A stretch of 64,000 bases of DNA from Anaerolineae bacterium (GTDB lineage Bacteria > Chloroflexota > Anaerolineae > Promineifilales > Promineifilaceae): positions 62,001-126,000 of the forward strand of contig JAHBVI010000001.1 of NCBI GenBank assembly GCA_019637635.1, in the 5' to 3' direction. This document shows, piece after piece, positions 22,886 to 31,863 of the stretch. Every line of letters begins with the position of its first letter. Positions within the stretch are counted from its first letter, which is position 1. Below the pieces are notes generated by a model. The model was not told the DNA's origin and searched no databases. It saw nothing but the letters and a program-made list of their open reading frames with translations. The translations under genes and the position numbers were made by a program.

Positions 22886-24163
22886 ATGGATATCAACTAT
22901 TACGACGCCAAAGGGCGGCCACGTATTGTGGTGACGGGGATGGGGGCGATCACGCCGCTGGGACATTCGGTGGCGGAAACGTGGGAAGGGCTGGTACACG
23001 GCCGTTCCGGTATTGGCCCCATCACCCAGTTTGACGCTTCCCCCTATCCCTGGACGCTGGCCGGGGAAGTGAAGGATTTTGACCCCAAACAGTACATAGA
23101 TTTCAAAGAAGCGCGGCGTATGTCTCGCGTCTCCCAATTGACGGTGGCCGCCGCACAGCAGGCCATCGCCGACGCCGGCCTGCCCGATGGCAAAGTGCCG
23201 AACCCGGAACGGGGCGGCACGGCCATTGGCGTGGGGGTGGGCGGCATTGATGTGGCCTTTGAACAGTGGGAAGTGTTGAAGGCGAAGGGGTACACTCGTG
23301 TCAATCCCTTTGCCATGACCGGTTTCCTGCCCAATATGCCCTCCTATCACGTCAGCCTGCTGGCGCAGACGCAGGGGCCGATTGCTACCGTCAACGCCGC
23401 CTGCGCTACCGGCACCCAGGCCATTGGCGAAGGGATGGAGTTTATCCGCAACGGCCGTGCCGATATGGTGGTGTGCGGCGGCGCGGAAGGGTTGATTATT
23501 GAAGCAGCCGTCGTCGGGTTTGGGCGGATGCAGGCATTGTCTATGGCATTTAACCACACACCGGAAAGGGCGTCACGGCCGTTTGACAAAGACCGCGATG
23601 GTTTCATCCTCAGCGAAGGAGCGGGCGTCTTGGTGATTGAACGGCTGGACCACGCCCTGGCGCGGCGCGCCCCGCGCATTTATGCCGAGCTGCTCGGCCA
23701 CGCCTCCTCCTCAGACGCCTTCCACGTGGCTGCCCAAGACCCGGACGCCGCCGGCGCCGTCCGCGCCATGCGCTGGTCAATTGAAGACGGCGGGTTGACG
23801 CCCCAAGACGTCAGCTACATCAACGCTCATGGCACCGGCACCCCCATGAACGACAGCACCGAAACGCTGGCCATCAAACGGCTCTTTGGCGAACGCGCCT
23901 ATGAAATCCCCGTCAGCAGCAACAAATCCGTCTTGGGGCACCTGATGGGCGGCGCGGGGGCGGTGGAAGCCATTATGAGCATTTGCACCCTGAACCACGA
24001 CCTCATCCCCCCCACCTGGAACTACGAAACGCCCGACCCGGAATGTGACCTGGACTATGTGCCCAATGCGCCGCGCCCGGCAGCCGTACAGACCGTTCTC
24101 TCTAACTCCTTTGGCCTGGGCGGGCAAAATGCCTGCCTGGTTGTAGGGAAATACAACACATGA
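22886..24163 (+). CDS. fabF: Beta-ketoacyl-ACP synthase II
   Basis: A 425-residue condensing enzyme that elongates acyl chains with malonyl-ACP. The catalytic Cys is in TVNAACATGTQAIGEG, and the two His residues are in YINAHGTGTPMNDSTE and KSVLGHLMGGAGAVEA. The N-terminus IVVTGMGAITPLGHSV is typical. It is immediately coupled to the downstream NERD gene by an ATGA overlap and follows plsX. Together they supply acyl chains for membrane lipids. Confidence 0.95.
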   Translation: MDINYYDAKGRPRIVVTGMGAITPLGHSVAETWEGLVHGRSGIGPITQFDASPYPWTLAGEVKDFDPKQYIDFKEARRMSRVSQLTVAAAQQAIADAGLPDGKVPNPERGGTAIGVGVGGIDVAFEQWEVLKAKGYTRVNPFAMTGFLPNMPSYHVSLLAQTQGPIATVNAACATGTQAIGEGMEFIRNGRADMVVCGGAEGLIIEAAVVGFGRMQALSMAFNHTPERASRPFDKDRDGFILSEGAGVLVIERLDHALARRAPRIYAELLGHASSSDAFHVAAQDPDAAGAVRAMRWSIEDGGLTPQDVSYINAHGTGTPMNDSTETLAIKRLFGERAYEIPVSSNKSVLGHLMGGAGAVEAIMSICTLNHDLIPPTWNYETPDPECDLDYVPNAPRPAAVQTVLSNSFGLGGQNACLVVGKYNT

Positions 24164-24888
24164 TTATCATCCGCGACGACAAAAAAATTGCTCGATACCG
24201 CACCATTGGCCAGGTTGCCAGTTTTACCGGCATGGGAGCGTTGATTGTGGGTATGGCCCTCATCTTTGTGGGCGATCCCCAAACGGTCTTTTATTGGCAG
24301 TTGGCGGCGCTGCTGGTGGGCTGGATGTTGTCCCAGGTGGGCATCTATCTGGCGCAGCGATATGTGCGCCGGCCACGCCCCGACCAGGTACTCGATGAGG
24401 CGTTGGAGAAGGTGGGGAAGGACGGCCGTATCTACCACTACATCCTGCCCGCCCCCCACGTGCTGCTGCTGCCTTCCGGCATCATCGTTCTGGTGGCCAA
24501 ATACCAGGGTGGGCAGATCACCGTACAAGACGACAAATGGAAACAAACGGGCATGGGGCTGCGCCGCTTCTTTGGGCAGGAAGGCATTGGCAACCCTACC
24601 AGAGAAGCCGAAAACAGCGTGGCGGCCATCGCCCATTTTCTGCAAAAAAATGCGCCGCAGATTGAAGAAGTGCCCATCGGCGCGTTGATTGTCTTTACCA
24701 CCAAAGGGATGAAAGACCTGGACTTAAAAGGATCATCTATCCCCGCCATGCACTACACCAAGGTCAAAGGCTTCCTGAAACAGCAAAGCCGGGCCAGATT
24801 GCCCGTCGCCGATTACGAAGCCATCCGGGCTGCATTTGACCAAAAAGCCGGCCCCCTGGCTGAAGGGGTGGAATTAGCCGGTTCGTAG
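24160..24888 (+). CDS. NERD-domain membrane protein
   Basis: A 242-residue protein with two N-terminal membrane helices (VASFTGMGALIVGMALIFVG, FYWQLAALLVGWMLSQVGIY). A nuclease-related (NERD) domain follows at about 75-190: RIYHYILPAPHVLLLPSGII, then VLVAKYQGGQI and a Trp in DDKWKQ. In NERD domains the Lys/Gly-Gly and preceding acidic residues resemble restriction-like nucleases; the catalytic acidic residue is not obvious here. It shares an ATGA junction with fabF, so it is translated with it, but a lipid-related role has no other support. Function unknown. Confidence 0.7.
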   Translation: MIIIRDDKKIARYRTIGQVASFTGMGALIVGMALIFVGDPQTVFYWQLAALLVGWMLSQVGIYLAQRYVRRPRPDQVLDEALEKVGKDGRIYHYILPAPHVLLLPSGIIVLVAKYQGGQITVQDDKWKQTGMGLRRFFGQEGIGNPTREAENSVAAIAHFLQKNAPQIEEVPIGALIVFTTKGMKDLDLKGSSIPAMHYTKVKGFLKQQSRARLPVADYEAIRAAFDQKAGPLAEGVELAGS

Positions 24889-25064
24889 CATAGTGCCCGG
24901 CAAGCGGCAGAACCATTTTGATTACCCAATGCCTGCCATACAACCCCTTGCCTGGCCCAACTGTCTGTAATTGCTAGTTGACTGTTGACCATTGACCATT
25001 GACAATTAACCCGCGTATGTCTTGGTAGGCGATGGGGATAATCGCCACCTGGAAGGAGACGAAG
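24889..25064. other. Gap with degenerate word repeats before phoU
   Basis: Contains a decayed GTGCCCGGCAAGCGGC arm (compare 31790 and 52716) answered by CCCCTTGCCTGGC. A run of TTGACCATTGACCATTGACA words follows at about 24975-25005. A GGAAGGAG site at 25051-25058 serves phoU. Confidence 0.6.
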
Positions 25065-25796
25065 ATGACCTTTTCAACCAGCCGTTCCCTCTTGGACAAA
25101 GAACTCAACAATGTCAAAACGAATATCTTGCGGATGGCCAGCCTGGTAGATGTGGCTGTTGGTGATGCCATGTTGGCGCTTTATCAGCGCAATATCCCCC
25201 TGGCGCAGCAAGTGATCGTTGGCGACGACGAAGTGAATCGCCTGCGTTACAACATTGAAGAAGAGAGCTTGAAGATTCTGGCCACCCAGGCGCCGGCTGC
25301 CAGAGACTTGCGTACCGTCATTGCCGCCATTCACATTGCCGTGGAACTGGAACGCATGGGGGACCATGCCGCCGGTATTGCCCGGCTGGTGGCCCGCCTG
25401 GAAGGGGAAAGCGAGATCGAGTCGCTGCATAAGCTACCAAAAATGGAAAAACAGGCACGCAAAATGCTACAAACCAGTATTGATGCGTATGTCAACAACA
25501 ACGCCGAGGAAGCCCGTAATCTGGTCAGGCGGGATGATAAGTTAGACAAACAGTACCGTAAACTGTACCAGGAAAGCGTCCTGGCCATGCAAGACAGCGC
25601 CTATATCCGTCGGGCCATGTTTTTATTGTGGGTGGGGCACAATCTGGAACGCATTGGCGACCGCTGTACCAATATCGCCGAGCGGGTCATTTTTATGAGT
25701 ACGGGTGAATTTATCGAGACGGTTGAGGATGCGATCCCGGAAAAAGTGGAGAAAAGTGAAGACACGGCCGTGTCCGAAGTTGACAACCTGCAATAA
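25065..25796 (+). CDS. phoU: Phosphate signalling protein PhoU
   Basis: A 243-residue all-helical protein of two PhoU repeats. Each carries the metal-binding pattern: EVNRLRYNIEEESLKILATQ with AIHIAVELERMGDHAAGIAR, and KLDKQYRKLYQESVL with MFLLWVGHNLERIGDRCTNIAERV. PhoU links the Pst transporter to PhoR-type kinases and limits phosphate uptake. The start at 25065 has a strong GGAAGGAG seven bases upstream. No pst or phoBR genes are adjacent, which is unusual. The acidic C-terminal tail (EKVEKSEDTAVSEVDN) contains one ACGGCCGT site. Confidence 0.95.
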   Translation: MTFSTSRSLLDKELNNVKTNILRMASLVDVAVGDAMLALYQRNIPLAQQVIVGDDEVNRLRYNIEEESLKILATQAPAARDLRTVIAAIHIAVELERMGDHAAGIARLVARLEGESEIESLHKLPKMEKQARKMLQTSIDAYVNNNAEEARNLVRRDDKLDKQYRKLYQESVLAMQDSAYIRRAMFLLWVGHNLERIGDRCTNIAERVIFMSTGEFIETVEDAIPEKVEKSEDTAVSEVDNLQ

Positions 25797-25848
25797 TTTA
25801 ATAGAATCCTCATCTTAAAAATACCTCAACCCGTATTCAAAACCACAC

Positions 25849-25858
25849 AAGGAGGTGA
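25849..25858 (+). promoter_or_regulatory. Perfect anti-Shine-Dalgarno complement with no matching gene start
   Basis: AAGGAGGTGA is fully complementary to the usual 16S rRNA 3' end, yet lies 110 nt upstream of the substrate-binding protein start at 25969, which has its own AGGAGG. The nearest ATG (25858) would give only seven residues and is too close. A similar element is at 33421-33430. Confidence 0.5.
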
Positions 25859-25968
25859 TGCAGACAACGTATTACCGATGACCAATCTGTATGAACGACG
25901 AAAAAATGTCCACATTGAGTTAACCACAATTGTTCAATTTTCTATAACTCTCTTAGGAGGAGAACCCC

Positions 25969-27195
25969 ATGAAACGAATTGCCTTGTTACTTTTAGCTGC
26001 GCTGCTTTTCACGCTGGCCCTGTCAGCTTGCAGCGGCGGTGACGAATTAGAATGTGAAGACACCATTGGTTGTGTCACTATTGCTCCCGATGAACCCATT
26101 ACCATCGCCTACATGCTCACCATCTCCGGGGCCACCGCCTTCCTGGGTGAAGATTCCCGTGGTGGTATTGAAATTGCCATTGATGATCGCGGCGGCAAAC
26201 TGCTCGATCATAACATTAACCTGAAAGGTGAAGACTCGGGTTGTAGCGCCGAAGGTGGGCAAACCGCCGCCCAGAAACTTGCGGCCGACACCCAAATTGT
26301 GGGTATCATTGGCTCCAGCTGCTCCAGTGAGGCTACAGCCGGTTTGCCCATCATCAGCGAAGCCGGCATGCTTATGATTTCCCCCTCCAATACCGCCCCG
26401 GCGCTGACCAACAAAGAAGGCACCTGGCATCCTGGTTACTACCGTACCGCGCACAATGATCTCTTCCAGGGCCGTGTGGCTGCTGACTATGCCTATAACG
26501 AACTGGGCGCCCGCACCGCCGCAACCATCCATGATGGCAGCCCCTACGCCGACGGGTTGCAAGGCGTCTTTGCCGACCGCTTCAAAGAATTGGGTGGCAC
26601 CGTGACGTTCCAGGGCGCCGTCAACGTCGGTGACACCGACATGCGCCCCATCCTCACCAATGTTGGCGCCGGTTCGCCCGATGTCCTCTATTTCCCCATC
26701 TTTGAGCCGGAAGGCAACTTCATTGCCGCCCAATCCAAAGAGGTCGCTGGCTTGGAAAACACCGTCCTGTTTGGCGCTGACGGTTTGTTGTCCGAAAGCT
26801 TCCCCTCTGGCACAGGCCCGGCCGCGGTAGGTATGTATCTCTCTGGCCCCTACGTAGAGGGTGATGCTTACCAACAATTGTTGGCCAAGTGGGACGCGAA
26901 GTTCGGTGGTTCGCCGCCCAGCGGTTTCCATGCTCATGCCTATGACGCCACCAACATTCTGCTAGATGCCATTGAAAAAGTCGCCCTGAAAGGTGATGAT
27001 GGCACGCTGCTGATCCCGCGCCAGGCATTACGTGATGCCGTTACCGCCACCGCCGGCTTCCGCGGCGTGACGGGTACGCTGGCCTGTAATGAAACAGGTG
27101 ACTGCGCAACCGGCGAGGCTCTGGGTATTTACAGAATCACCGACGCGGAAGTGAGTGGTAGTAATTGGCCTCCTCAAGCCGTCTGGACGCCATAG
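25969..27195 (+). CDS. Branched-chain amino-acid-type ABC transporter substrate-binding lipoprotein
   Basis: A 408-residue lipoprotein of the LivJ/LivK (periplasmic-binding type I) family. The signal ends in the lipobox LSAC with C21. The ligand-binding fold shows ITIAYMLTISGATAFLGEDS and GGIEIAIDDRGGKLLDHNINL. It continues with VGIIGSSCSSEATAGLPIIS and MLMISPSNTAPALT. Two Cys pairs (ECEDTIGC, ACNETGDC) suggest external disulfides. AGGAGG lies 8 bases before the ATG. It is the first gene of the liv cluster; a terminator-like hairpin follows, which would make this gene more highly expressed than the downstream permeases. The ligand could be branched-chain amino acids, other amino acids or amides. 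Confidence 0.9.
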   Translation: MKRIALLLLAALLFTLALSACSGGDELECEDTIGCVTIAPDEPITIAYMLTISGATAFLGEDSRGGIEIAIDDRGGKLLDHNINLKGEDSGCSAEGGQTAAQKLAADTQIVGIIGSSCSSEATAGLPIISEAGMLMISPSNTAPALTNKEGTWHPGYYRTAHNDLFQGRVAADYAYNELGARTAATIHDGSPYADGLQGVFADRFKELGGTVTFQGAVNVGDTDMRPILTNVGAGSPDVLYFPIFEPEGNFIAAQSKEVAGLENTVLFGADGLLSESFPSGTGPAAVGMYLSGPYVEGDAYQQLLAKWDAKFGGSPPSGFHAHAYDATNILLDAIEKVALKGDDGTLLIPRQALRDAVTATAGFRGVTGTLACNETGDCATGEALGIYRITDAEVSGSNWPPQAVWTP

Positions 27196-27209
27196 GCTTG
27201 TTTTCATAG

Positions 27210-27246
27210 AGACCCTAAGGGTTTTCCGAAACCTTTAGGGTTTTTG
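27210..27246 (+). terminator. Hairpin of the AGACCCTAAGGGTTT family acting as terminator
   Basis: Arms 27210-27224 and 27229-27241 flank a short loop and are followed by TTTTT at 27241-27245. It sits 15 bp after the binding-protein stop, so partial termination before livH is likely. Confidence 0.7.
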
Positions 27247-27300
27247 TCTTTCAGTTGCACAAGCGGGATGAATTCAAGCAAATAAAACGACTGCCGTGAT

Positions 27301-27326
27301 GAGCCAGGGAGAATGTTCCCTGGCTC
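27301..27326 (+). promoter_or_regulatory. 10-bp perfect stem-loop upstream of livH
   Basis: GAGCCAGGGA (27301-27310), a 6-nt loop and TCCCTGGCTC (27317-27326), without a T-run. It is placed between the binding-protein terminator and livH. It may be an mRNA-stability or processing element or a regulatory protein site. Confidence 0.55.
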
Positions 27327-27358
27327 ATTCTGTACATCGAGGAAGAGGTGATTGCATA

Positions 27359-28429
27359 ATGGAAGATTTGCGGCGAAAGCTTGACGGGGTTTCGTGGGTG
27401 GATATGTTTTTGTGGGGGCTGCGCATTGTCATTATTCTGTTAATTGTGGTGGGGGCTTTTAATACGCTTACTTCCGGCAAATATACTATCACTACCTGGA
27501 TCAGTCTGAGTATTTCGGGTCTGGCGCAAGGCAGTATTTATGCTCTCATTGCCCTGGGTTACACACTGGTTTATGGCATTTTGCTCATGATCAATTTTGC
27601 GCATGGGGAAGTGTTTATGTCGGGGGCGTTTACAACGGTTTTTATTGCCAATTACTTTAATCGAGTTGGTTTTCTCAACACCTACCCACTGCTGGCTATA
27701 TTGATTTTAATGGTTATAGCCGCCCTGGTTTCTATGTCGGTGGCGGTGCTGTTGGAGCGGATTGCTTATCGGCCGCTGCGCGGCGCGCCGCGTCTGGTGC
27801 CCCTGATTACGGCTATCGGCGCTTCTTTCTTTTTGCAATATAGCTTCCGCGGGTTTTATGGTTCTGGCTTCCAGACCTACCCGACCGTGACGGCTCTGAG
27901 CGGTACTTTTACCGTGGGCAGGGTGACGATACCGGTGGTGCAGGTGGTTGTCTTTTTTGCGGCCATAGCCTTAATGTCTGGCCTGTATTGGCTGGTGGAA
28001 CGCACCAAGATGGGTAAATCTATGCGGGCGGTGTCTGAGGACAAAGAAGTGGCGGCGCTGATGGGTATTGATATTAACCGGGTGATTGTTTTTACCTTTG
28101 CCATTGGCGGCATGTTGGCCGGGGCGGCGGGGGTCATCAACGGGCTGTACCGGCCACAAGGTGTCTACTTCTTTATGGGTTTTATTCCGGGCATCAAGGC
28201 GTTTACAGCGGCTGTATTAGGGGGGATTGGTAGTGTGCCTGGCGCTATGTTGGGGGGATTATTTTTAGGGGTTATTGAATCCATTGGCCCCAATCTGGTA
28301 TTGGAAGGATTGGGCATTGACGGCGCTAATCAATTAAAAGACGCCATTGCGTTTACGATGTTGGTGTTGGTACTCATTTTCCGTCCGCAGGGTATTTTGG
28401 GCGAACGGCTCAGCGAGAAGAAGGCATAA
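27359..28429 (+). CDS. livH: Branched-chain amino-acid ABC transporter permease LivH
   Basis: A 356-residue inner-membrane permease with eight to nine helices. Family motifs are GSIYALIALGYTLVYGILLMINFAHGEVFM near residue 55 and IAYRPLRGAPRLVPLITAIGASF. They continue with SMRAVSEDKEVAALMGIDIN, the loop that contacts the ATPase, and GGIGSVPGAMLGGLFLGVIE. The start at 27359 (MEDLRRKLDG) fits with GGAAGAGG upstream. It is followed 12 bp later by livM. LivH and LivM form the transmembrane pore served by LivG and LivF. Confidence 0.95.
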   Translation: MEDLRRKLDGVSWVDMFLWGLRIVIILLIVVGAFNTLTSGKYTITTWISLSISGLAQGSIYALIALGYTLVYGILLMINFAHGEVFMSGAFTTVFIANYFNRVGFLNTYPLLAILILMVIAALVSMSVAVLLERIAYRPLRGAPRLVPLITAIGASFFLQYSFRGFYGSGFQTYPTVTALSGTFTVGRVTIPVVQVVVFFAAIALMSGLYWLVERTKMGKSMRAVSEDKEVAALMGIDINRVIVFTFAIGGMLAGAAGVINGLYRPQGVYFFMGFIPGIKAFTAAVLGGIGSVPGAMLGGLFLGVIESIGPNLVLEGLGIDGANQLKDAIAFTMLVLVLIFRPQGILGERLSEKKA

Positions 28430-28441
28430 GGCAGGTGTGTC

Positions 28442-30199
28442 ATGGCGCATATGGCAATGATGAATAAAACAGATGAGGCGAAGTTTGACGGCCGTGCCCT
28501 GGTGAAATTTGGCTTGCTGGCCGGTGTGATGGCTACCTATGTGGCCGCTATTGGTATGATTGCCACGTTTAGCCAACGGCAAGTTGTGGCCGGCTTGCTG
28601 ACATTAGGGCAGGTGCTGCTCGTTGCGCCGCCGCTGGGCATGGCTTATTTTTCTGCCCGTAAAATGGCGGGGGAATCGGGCGGCAAAATCCTGGCTGCCG
28701 GGGCGAGTATTGGCTTATTGACCACCCTGCCACTTATCGGCTTGATCATCCTGGCCAATAACACAAACATACGAATCATGTTTGTGAATATCTCCCCCCA
28801 ATTGGTAAACATCTTAACGTTTGGGCAAGACAGCGTTTTTGTAGGCGTTCTGCTTTTGCTGGTTGTTTTGGCGTTGGCCGGTGTGGCTGGCGCCGGGTTA
28901 ACCCTACTGCCCGCGCGCTGGCGGCAGGCGCTGGTGATTGGGGTGGCCGTTACATTGGGCATTGCCCTGATGAGTGAACTGTTTGTGGTCATATTGCGGG
29001 AACGGCTGGGCAACAACTTTGTGCGCTTCTTCTTTCAAAGTGGGGTGATGCGCTGGTACACGGCCGTTGGCATTTTCCTCATCGCCTTTGGTTTTACCCT
29101 TTTCTGGCAGTGGCGCGGTACCCAGTTGCGTGGTCGGTGGCAGCAATTTGCCGCCCCCCGGCAAAAACAGGTGCGTTGGAGCGGCGCCGGGATTGGGGGC
29201 ATTATCCTGCTCATCCTGCCCTGGGTGCTGGGGACATTTCTTAGCGAAGTGCTGGACAATGTGGGCTTGTACATTCTCATGGGGCTGGGGCTGAACATTG
29301 CGGTAGGCCTGGCCGGGCTGCTCGACCTGGGGTATGTGACCAATTTTGCGGTGGGTGCTTATGTCACGGCCGTACTCACTACCACCAGCCAATATGGCCT
29401 CGGCCCAATCCCTTTCTGGTTGGTCATTCCCATTGCCCTGCTGGCGGCCATGCTCACCGGTTTTGTATTTGCCCTGCCCGTGCTGCGGATGCGCGGCGAT
29501 TACCTGGCCATTGCCACCCTGGGTTTCGGTGAAATCATCCGCGTGTTGGTGCTTTCGGACTGGTTGGCCGGCCGCATCGGTGGGCCGCAAGGTATTTTAG
29601 CCCTGCAAAATCCGTCCATTGGCAGTTTTTCCTTTGCTCGCCCCGAACATTTCTACTACATCATTTTGGCTGCCTGCATTGCCATGTTGTTTGTTTCGGT
29701 ACGGCTGAATAATTCCCGTACCGGCCGGCAGTGGATGGCGCTGCGCGAAGATGAAGACGTGGCCGCAGCGATGGGTATAGACACCGTTCTCACCAAACTG
29801 CTGGCCTTCACCCTCAGCGCCGCTGCCGGTGGGGTAGCCGGGGCCATCTTTGCCGCTAAACTGGGCACCGTCTTTCCCCAAAGTTTTAATCTGTTCGTCT
29901 CCATCAACGTGCTGAGCATCATCATCATTGGCGGCATGGGCAGCATTCCCGGTATTGTGCTGGGCGCATTTTTGCTCATTGGCGCGCCGGAACTACTACG
30001 CGAGTTTCAAGAGTATCGCCTGCTCATCTACGGCGCACTGCTCATTGTGGTCATGCTGCGGCGGCCCGAAGGGTTGTGGCCTTCCGCCACCCGCCGCCGG
30101 GAACTGCAAGACGCCATGGACGCCACCAGCCATCTGGGTGTGACCCATTCAGAGGTGATCAGCCATGGGCAGTCAATCAACCCGCCCAAGATGGATTGA
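28442..30199 (+). CDS. livM: Branched-chain amino-acid ABC transporter permease LivM with long N-terminal extension
   Basis: A 585-residue permease. The C-terminal 330 residues are ordinary LivM: YILMGLGLNIAVGLAGLLDLGY, then FAVGAYVTAVL, LRMRGDYLAIATLGFGEIIR, RTGRQWMALREDEDVAAAMGID and IIIGGMGSIPGIVLGAF. The first 250 residues add five to six extra membrane helices (for example LLTTLPLIGLIILANN and VLLLLVVLALAGVAGAGLTL) that are absent from most LivM proteins of 300-420 residues. Related long LivM proteins occur in some bacterial lineages; the added module may modulate transport. It is between livH (12 bp) and livG (68 bp). Confidence 0.9.
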   Translation: MAHMAMMNKTDEAKFDGRALVKFGLLAGVMATYVAAIGMIATFSQRQVVAGLLTLGQVLLVAPPLGMAYFSARKMAGESGGKILAAGASIGLLTTLPLIGLIILANNTNIRIMFVNISPQLVNILTFGQDSVFVGVLLLLVVLALAGVAGAGLTLLPARWRQALVIGVAVTLGIALMSELFVVILRERLGNNFVRFFFQSGVMRWYTAVGIFLIAFGFTLFWQWRGTQLRGRWQQFAAPRQKQVRWSGAGIGGIILLILPWVLGTFLSEVLDNVGLYILMGLGLNIAVGLAGLLDLGYVTNFAVGAYVTAVLTTTSQYGLGPIPFWLVIPIALLAAMLTGFVFALPVLRMRGDYLAIATLGFGEIIRVLVLSDWLAGRIGGPQGILALQNPSIGSFSFARPEHFYYIILAACIAMLFVSVRLNNSRTGRQWMALREDEDVAAAMGIDTVLTKLLAFTLSAAAGGVAGAIFAAKLGTVFPQSFNLFVSINVLSIIIIGGMGSIPGIVLGAFLLIGAPELLREFQEYRLLIYGALLIVVMLRRPEGLWPSATRRRELQDAMDATSHLGVTHSEVISHGQSINPPKMD

Positions 30200-30255
30200 G
30201 GTCGGTAATCGTTAATCGGTTGTCGGGCATTAGACTTCGGATTACGGACTAGATA
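30200..30255. repeat. Loose word repeat, GGTAATCGTTAATCGG/ATTACGGA
   Basis: TAATCG words on the left are followed by GGATTACGGACTAGATAAGG on the right. It is a weak relative of the CCGTAATC family in the livM-livG gap. Confidence 0.5.
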
Positions 30256-30267
30256 AGGATAACACCC

Positions 30268-31089
30268 ATGAGTAACGATATTCTGGTTGCCAATAAAATG
30301 ACAAAAAACTTTGGTGGCCTGGTAGCCGTGGATTCGCTGGATTTTCATATTGAAGCGGGTTCTATTGTTAGCATCATTGGCCCTAATGGGGCGGGCAAAA
30401 CAACCTTTTTTAACCTGATCACCGGTTTTTACCAGATTGATTCTGGGGATTTGATCTTTGATGGCAAGCGGCTAAACGGCCGTAGCTCTGTCCAGATTTC
30501 CCGTTTAGGCATTGCCCGCACCTTCCAAAACATCCGCCTCTTCAACAACATGACCGTCATTGAAAATTTGCTCGTCGGCCAGGAGCGCCACCTGAAATCG
30601 CGCTGGTTGGGGGCGATTTTTGGCACGCCGCATACCCGCAAAGACGAAGAGGTAGCCGCTGAAGAAGCCACGCGCCTGCTCCGTTTTGTGGGGTTGCGTG
30701 GTAAAGGCGATCTGCTGGCGAAAAACCTGCCCTATGGCGACCAGCGCCGTCTGGAAATTGGCCGCGCGCTGGCCAGCCAACCCAAACTACTACTGCTGGA
30801 TGAACCCACCGCCGGTATGAATCCCAAAGAAACAGCCGAAACCACCGAATTTATCCAGCAGCTACGGGATGAACTGGGCATAACCATTATGCTGATCGAA
30901 CACGACATGCGGGTGGTGATGGGCATCTCGGAACGTATTATTGTCATGGATTTTGGCAAGAAGATCGCCGAAGGATTGCCGGCGGAAATACAAAAGAATC
31001 CGCGCGTGATTGAGGCGTATTTGGGCAGCAGCGCCCTGGAAGATTACAGCAAAAAGTCGGAGGCAAAACATGGCGCTTCTGGAAGTTAA
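30268..31089 (+). CDS. livG: Branched-chain amino-acid ABC transporter ATPase LivG
   Basis: A 273-residue ATP-binding subunit. Walker A is GPNGAGKTTFFN, followed by the LivG-specific Q-loop region IARTFQNIRLFNNMTVIENL. The signature region is NLPYGDQRRLEIGRAL (a degenerate form of the LSGGQ motif normal for LivG). Walker B is LLLLDEPTAGMNPKE and the H-loop is IEHDMRVVMGISERIIVMDFG. The C-terminal NPRVIEAYLGS is the usual ending, followed by an extra tail (KKSEAKHGASGS). It powers import together with LivF, whose start codon lies inside the last 20 bases. Confidence 0.95.
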   Translation: MSNDILVANKMTKNFGGLVAVDSLDFHIEAGSIVSIIGPNGAGKTTFFNLITGFYQIDSGDLIFDGKRLNGRSSVQISRLGIARTFQNIRLFNNMTVIENLLVGQERHLKSRWLGAIFGTPHTRKDEEVAAEEATRLLRFVGLRGKGDLLAKNLPYGDQRRLEIGRALASQPKLLLLDEPTAGMNPKETAETTEFIQQLRDELGITIMLIEHDMRVVMGISERIIVMDFGKKIAEGLPAEIQKNPRVIEAYLGSSALEDYSKKSEAKHGASGS

Positions 31090-31783
31090 TGATATTCATG
31101 CCTACTACGGCAACATCCACGCCCTGAAAGGGGTTTCATTGACGGTGGAAAAGGGGGAAATTGTCTCCCTTATTGGGGGCAATGGCGCCGGCAAAACCAC
31201 GACCCTGCGTACCATTTGCGGGCTGCTGCATCCACGCGGCGGCAACATTCAATTCGACGGTGAGGATTTGAGCCGTATTCCTGCCCACCACCTGGTGGGC
31301 AAGGGCATCGCCATGGTACCGGAAGGGCGGGGTATATTTTCCAAACTGACGGTGCAGGCAAACCTGGAATTGGGCGCTTATACACGGAATGACAAGGCGG
31401 GCATCAGCGAAGATTTAGAGAAAGTTTTCCACCTTTTCCCCCGCCTGGCAGAACGGCGCACCCAGGTAGCCGGCACCCTTAGTGGCGGCGAACAGCAAAT
31501 GTTGGCGATGGGACGGGCGATGATGTCCCGCCCCCGTCTGCTGCTGATGGATGAGCCTTCGATGGGGCTGGCGCCGGTGCTGGTAGATTTGATCTTTGCT
31601 ACCATTACCGATATTAACAAGACGGGGACAACCATTTTGCTGGTGGAGCAAAACGCGCACAAGGCGCTGCAAGTAGCCAGCCGGGGGTATGTGCTGCAAA
31701 CAGGGGAGATTCGGCTAAGCGACACGGCCGTTGCCCTGCAAAATAACGCCGAAGTGCGTAACCTTTATTTGGGAATCCAGTAA
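31070..31783 (+). CDS. livF: Branched-chain amino-acid ABC transporter ATPase LivF
   Basis: A 237-residue ATP-binding subunit. Walker A is GGNGAGKTTTL, the LivF marker is MVPEGRGIFSKLTVQANLEL, the signature is TLSGGEQQMLAMGRAMMSRP, and Walker B is LLLMDEPSMGLAPVLVD. The H-loop is in ILLVEQNAHKALQ. The ATG at 31070 has CGGAGG upstream and overlaps livG by 20 bases, so the frame extending further upstream is not the gene. It is the last gene of the liv cluster and is followed by a GTGCCAGGCAAGGGGC hairpin. Confidence 0.95.
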   Translation: MALLEVNDIHAYYGNIHALKGVSLTVEKGEIVSLIGGNGAGKTTTLRTICGLLHPRGGNIQFDGEDLSRIPAHHLVGKGIAMVPEGRGIFSKLTVQANLELGAYTRNDKAGISEDLEKVFHLFPRLAERRTQVAGTLSGGEQQMLAMGRAMMSRPRLLLMDEPSMGLAPVLVDLIFATITDINKTGTTILLVEQNAHKALQVASRGYVLQTGEIRLSDTAVALQNNAEVRNLYLGIQ

Positions 31784-31789
31784 CAAGAG

Positions 31790-31858
31790 TGCCAGGCAAG
31801 GGGCAAAACCGTTTTGGCTAACCAGAGTCGAAAAGCCCTTTGCCTGGCACTGCCCCTA
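31790..31858. repeat. Inverted repeat, GTGCCAGGCAAGGGGC family
   Basis: GTGCCAGGCAAGGGGCAAAA on the left is complemented by TTTGCCTGGCACTGCCCCT on the right, with an AAACCGTTTTGG element inside. A second well-preserved copy is at 52716-52783. Confidence 0.85.
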
Positions 31859-31863
31859 CATAC

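Noticed and set aside
25858..25881. Seven-residue leader peptide MQTTYYR after the AAGGAGGTGA site
   Set aside because: The ATG is only two bases from the SD core, too close for initiation.
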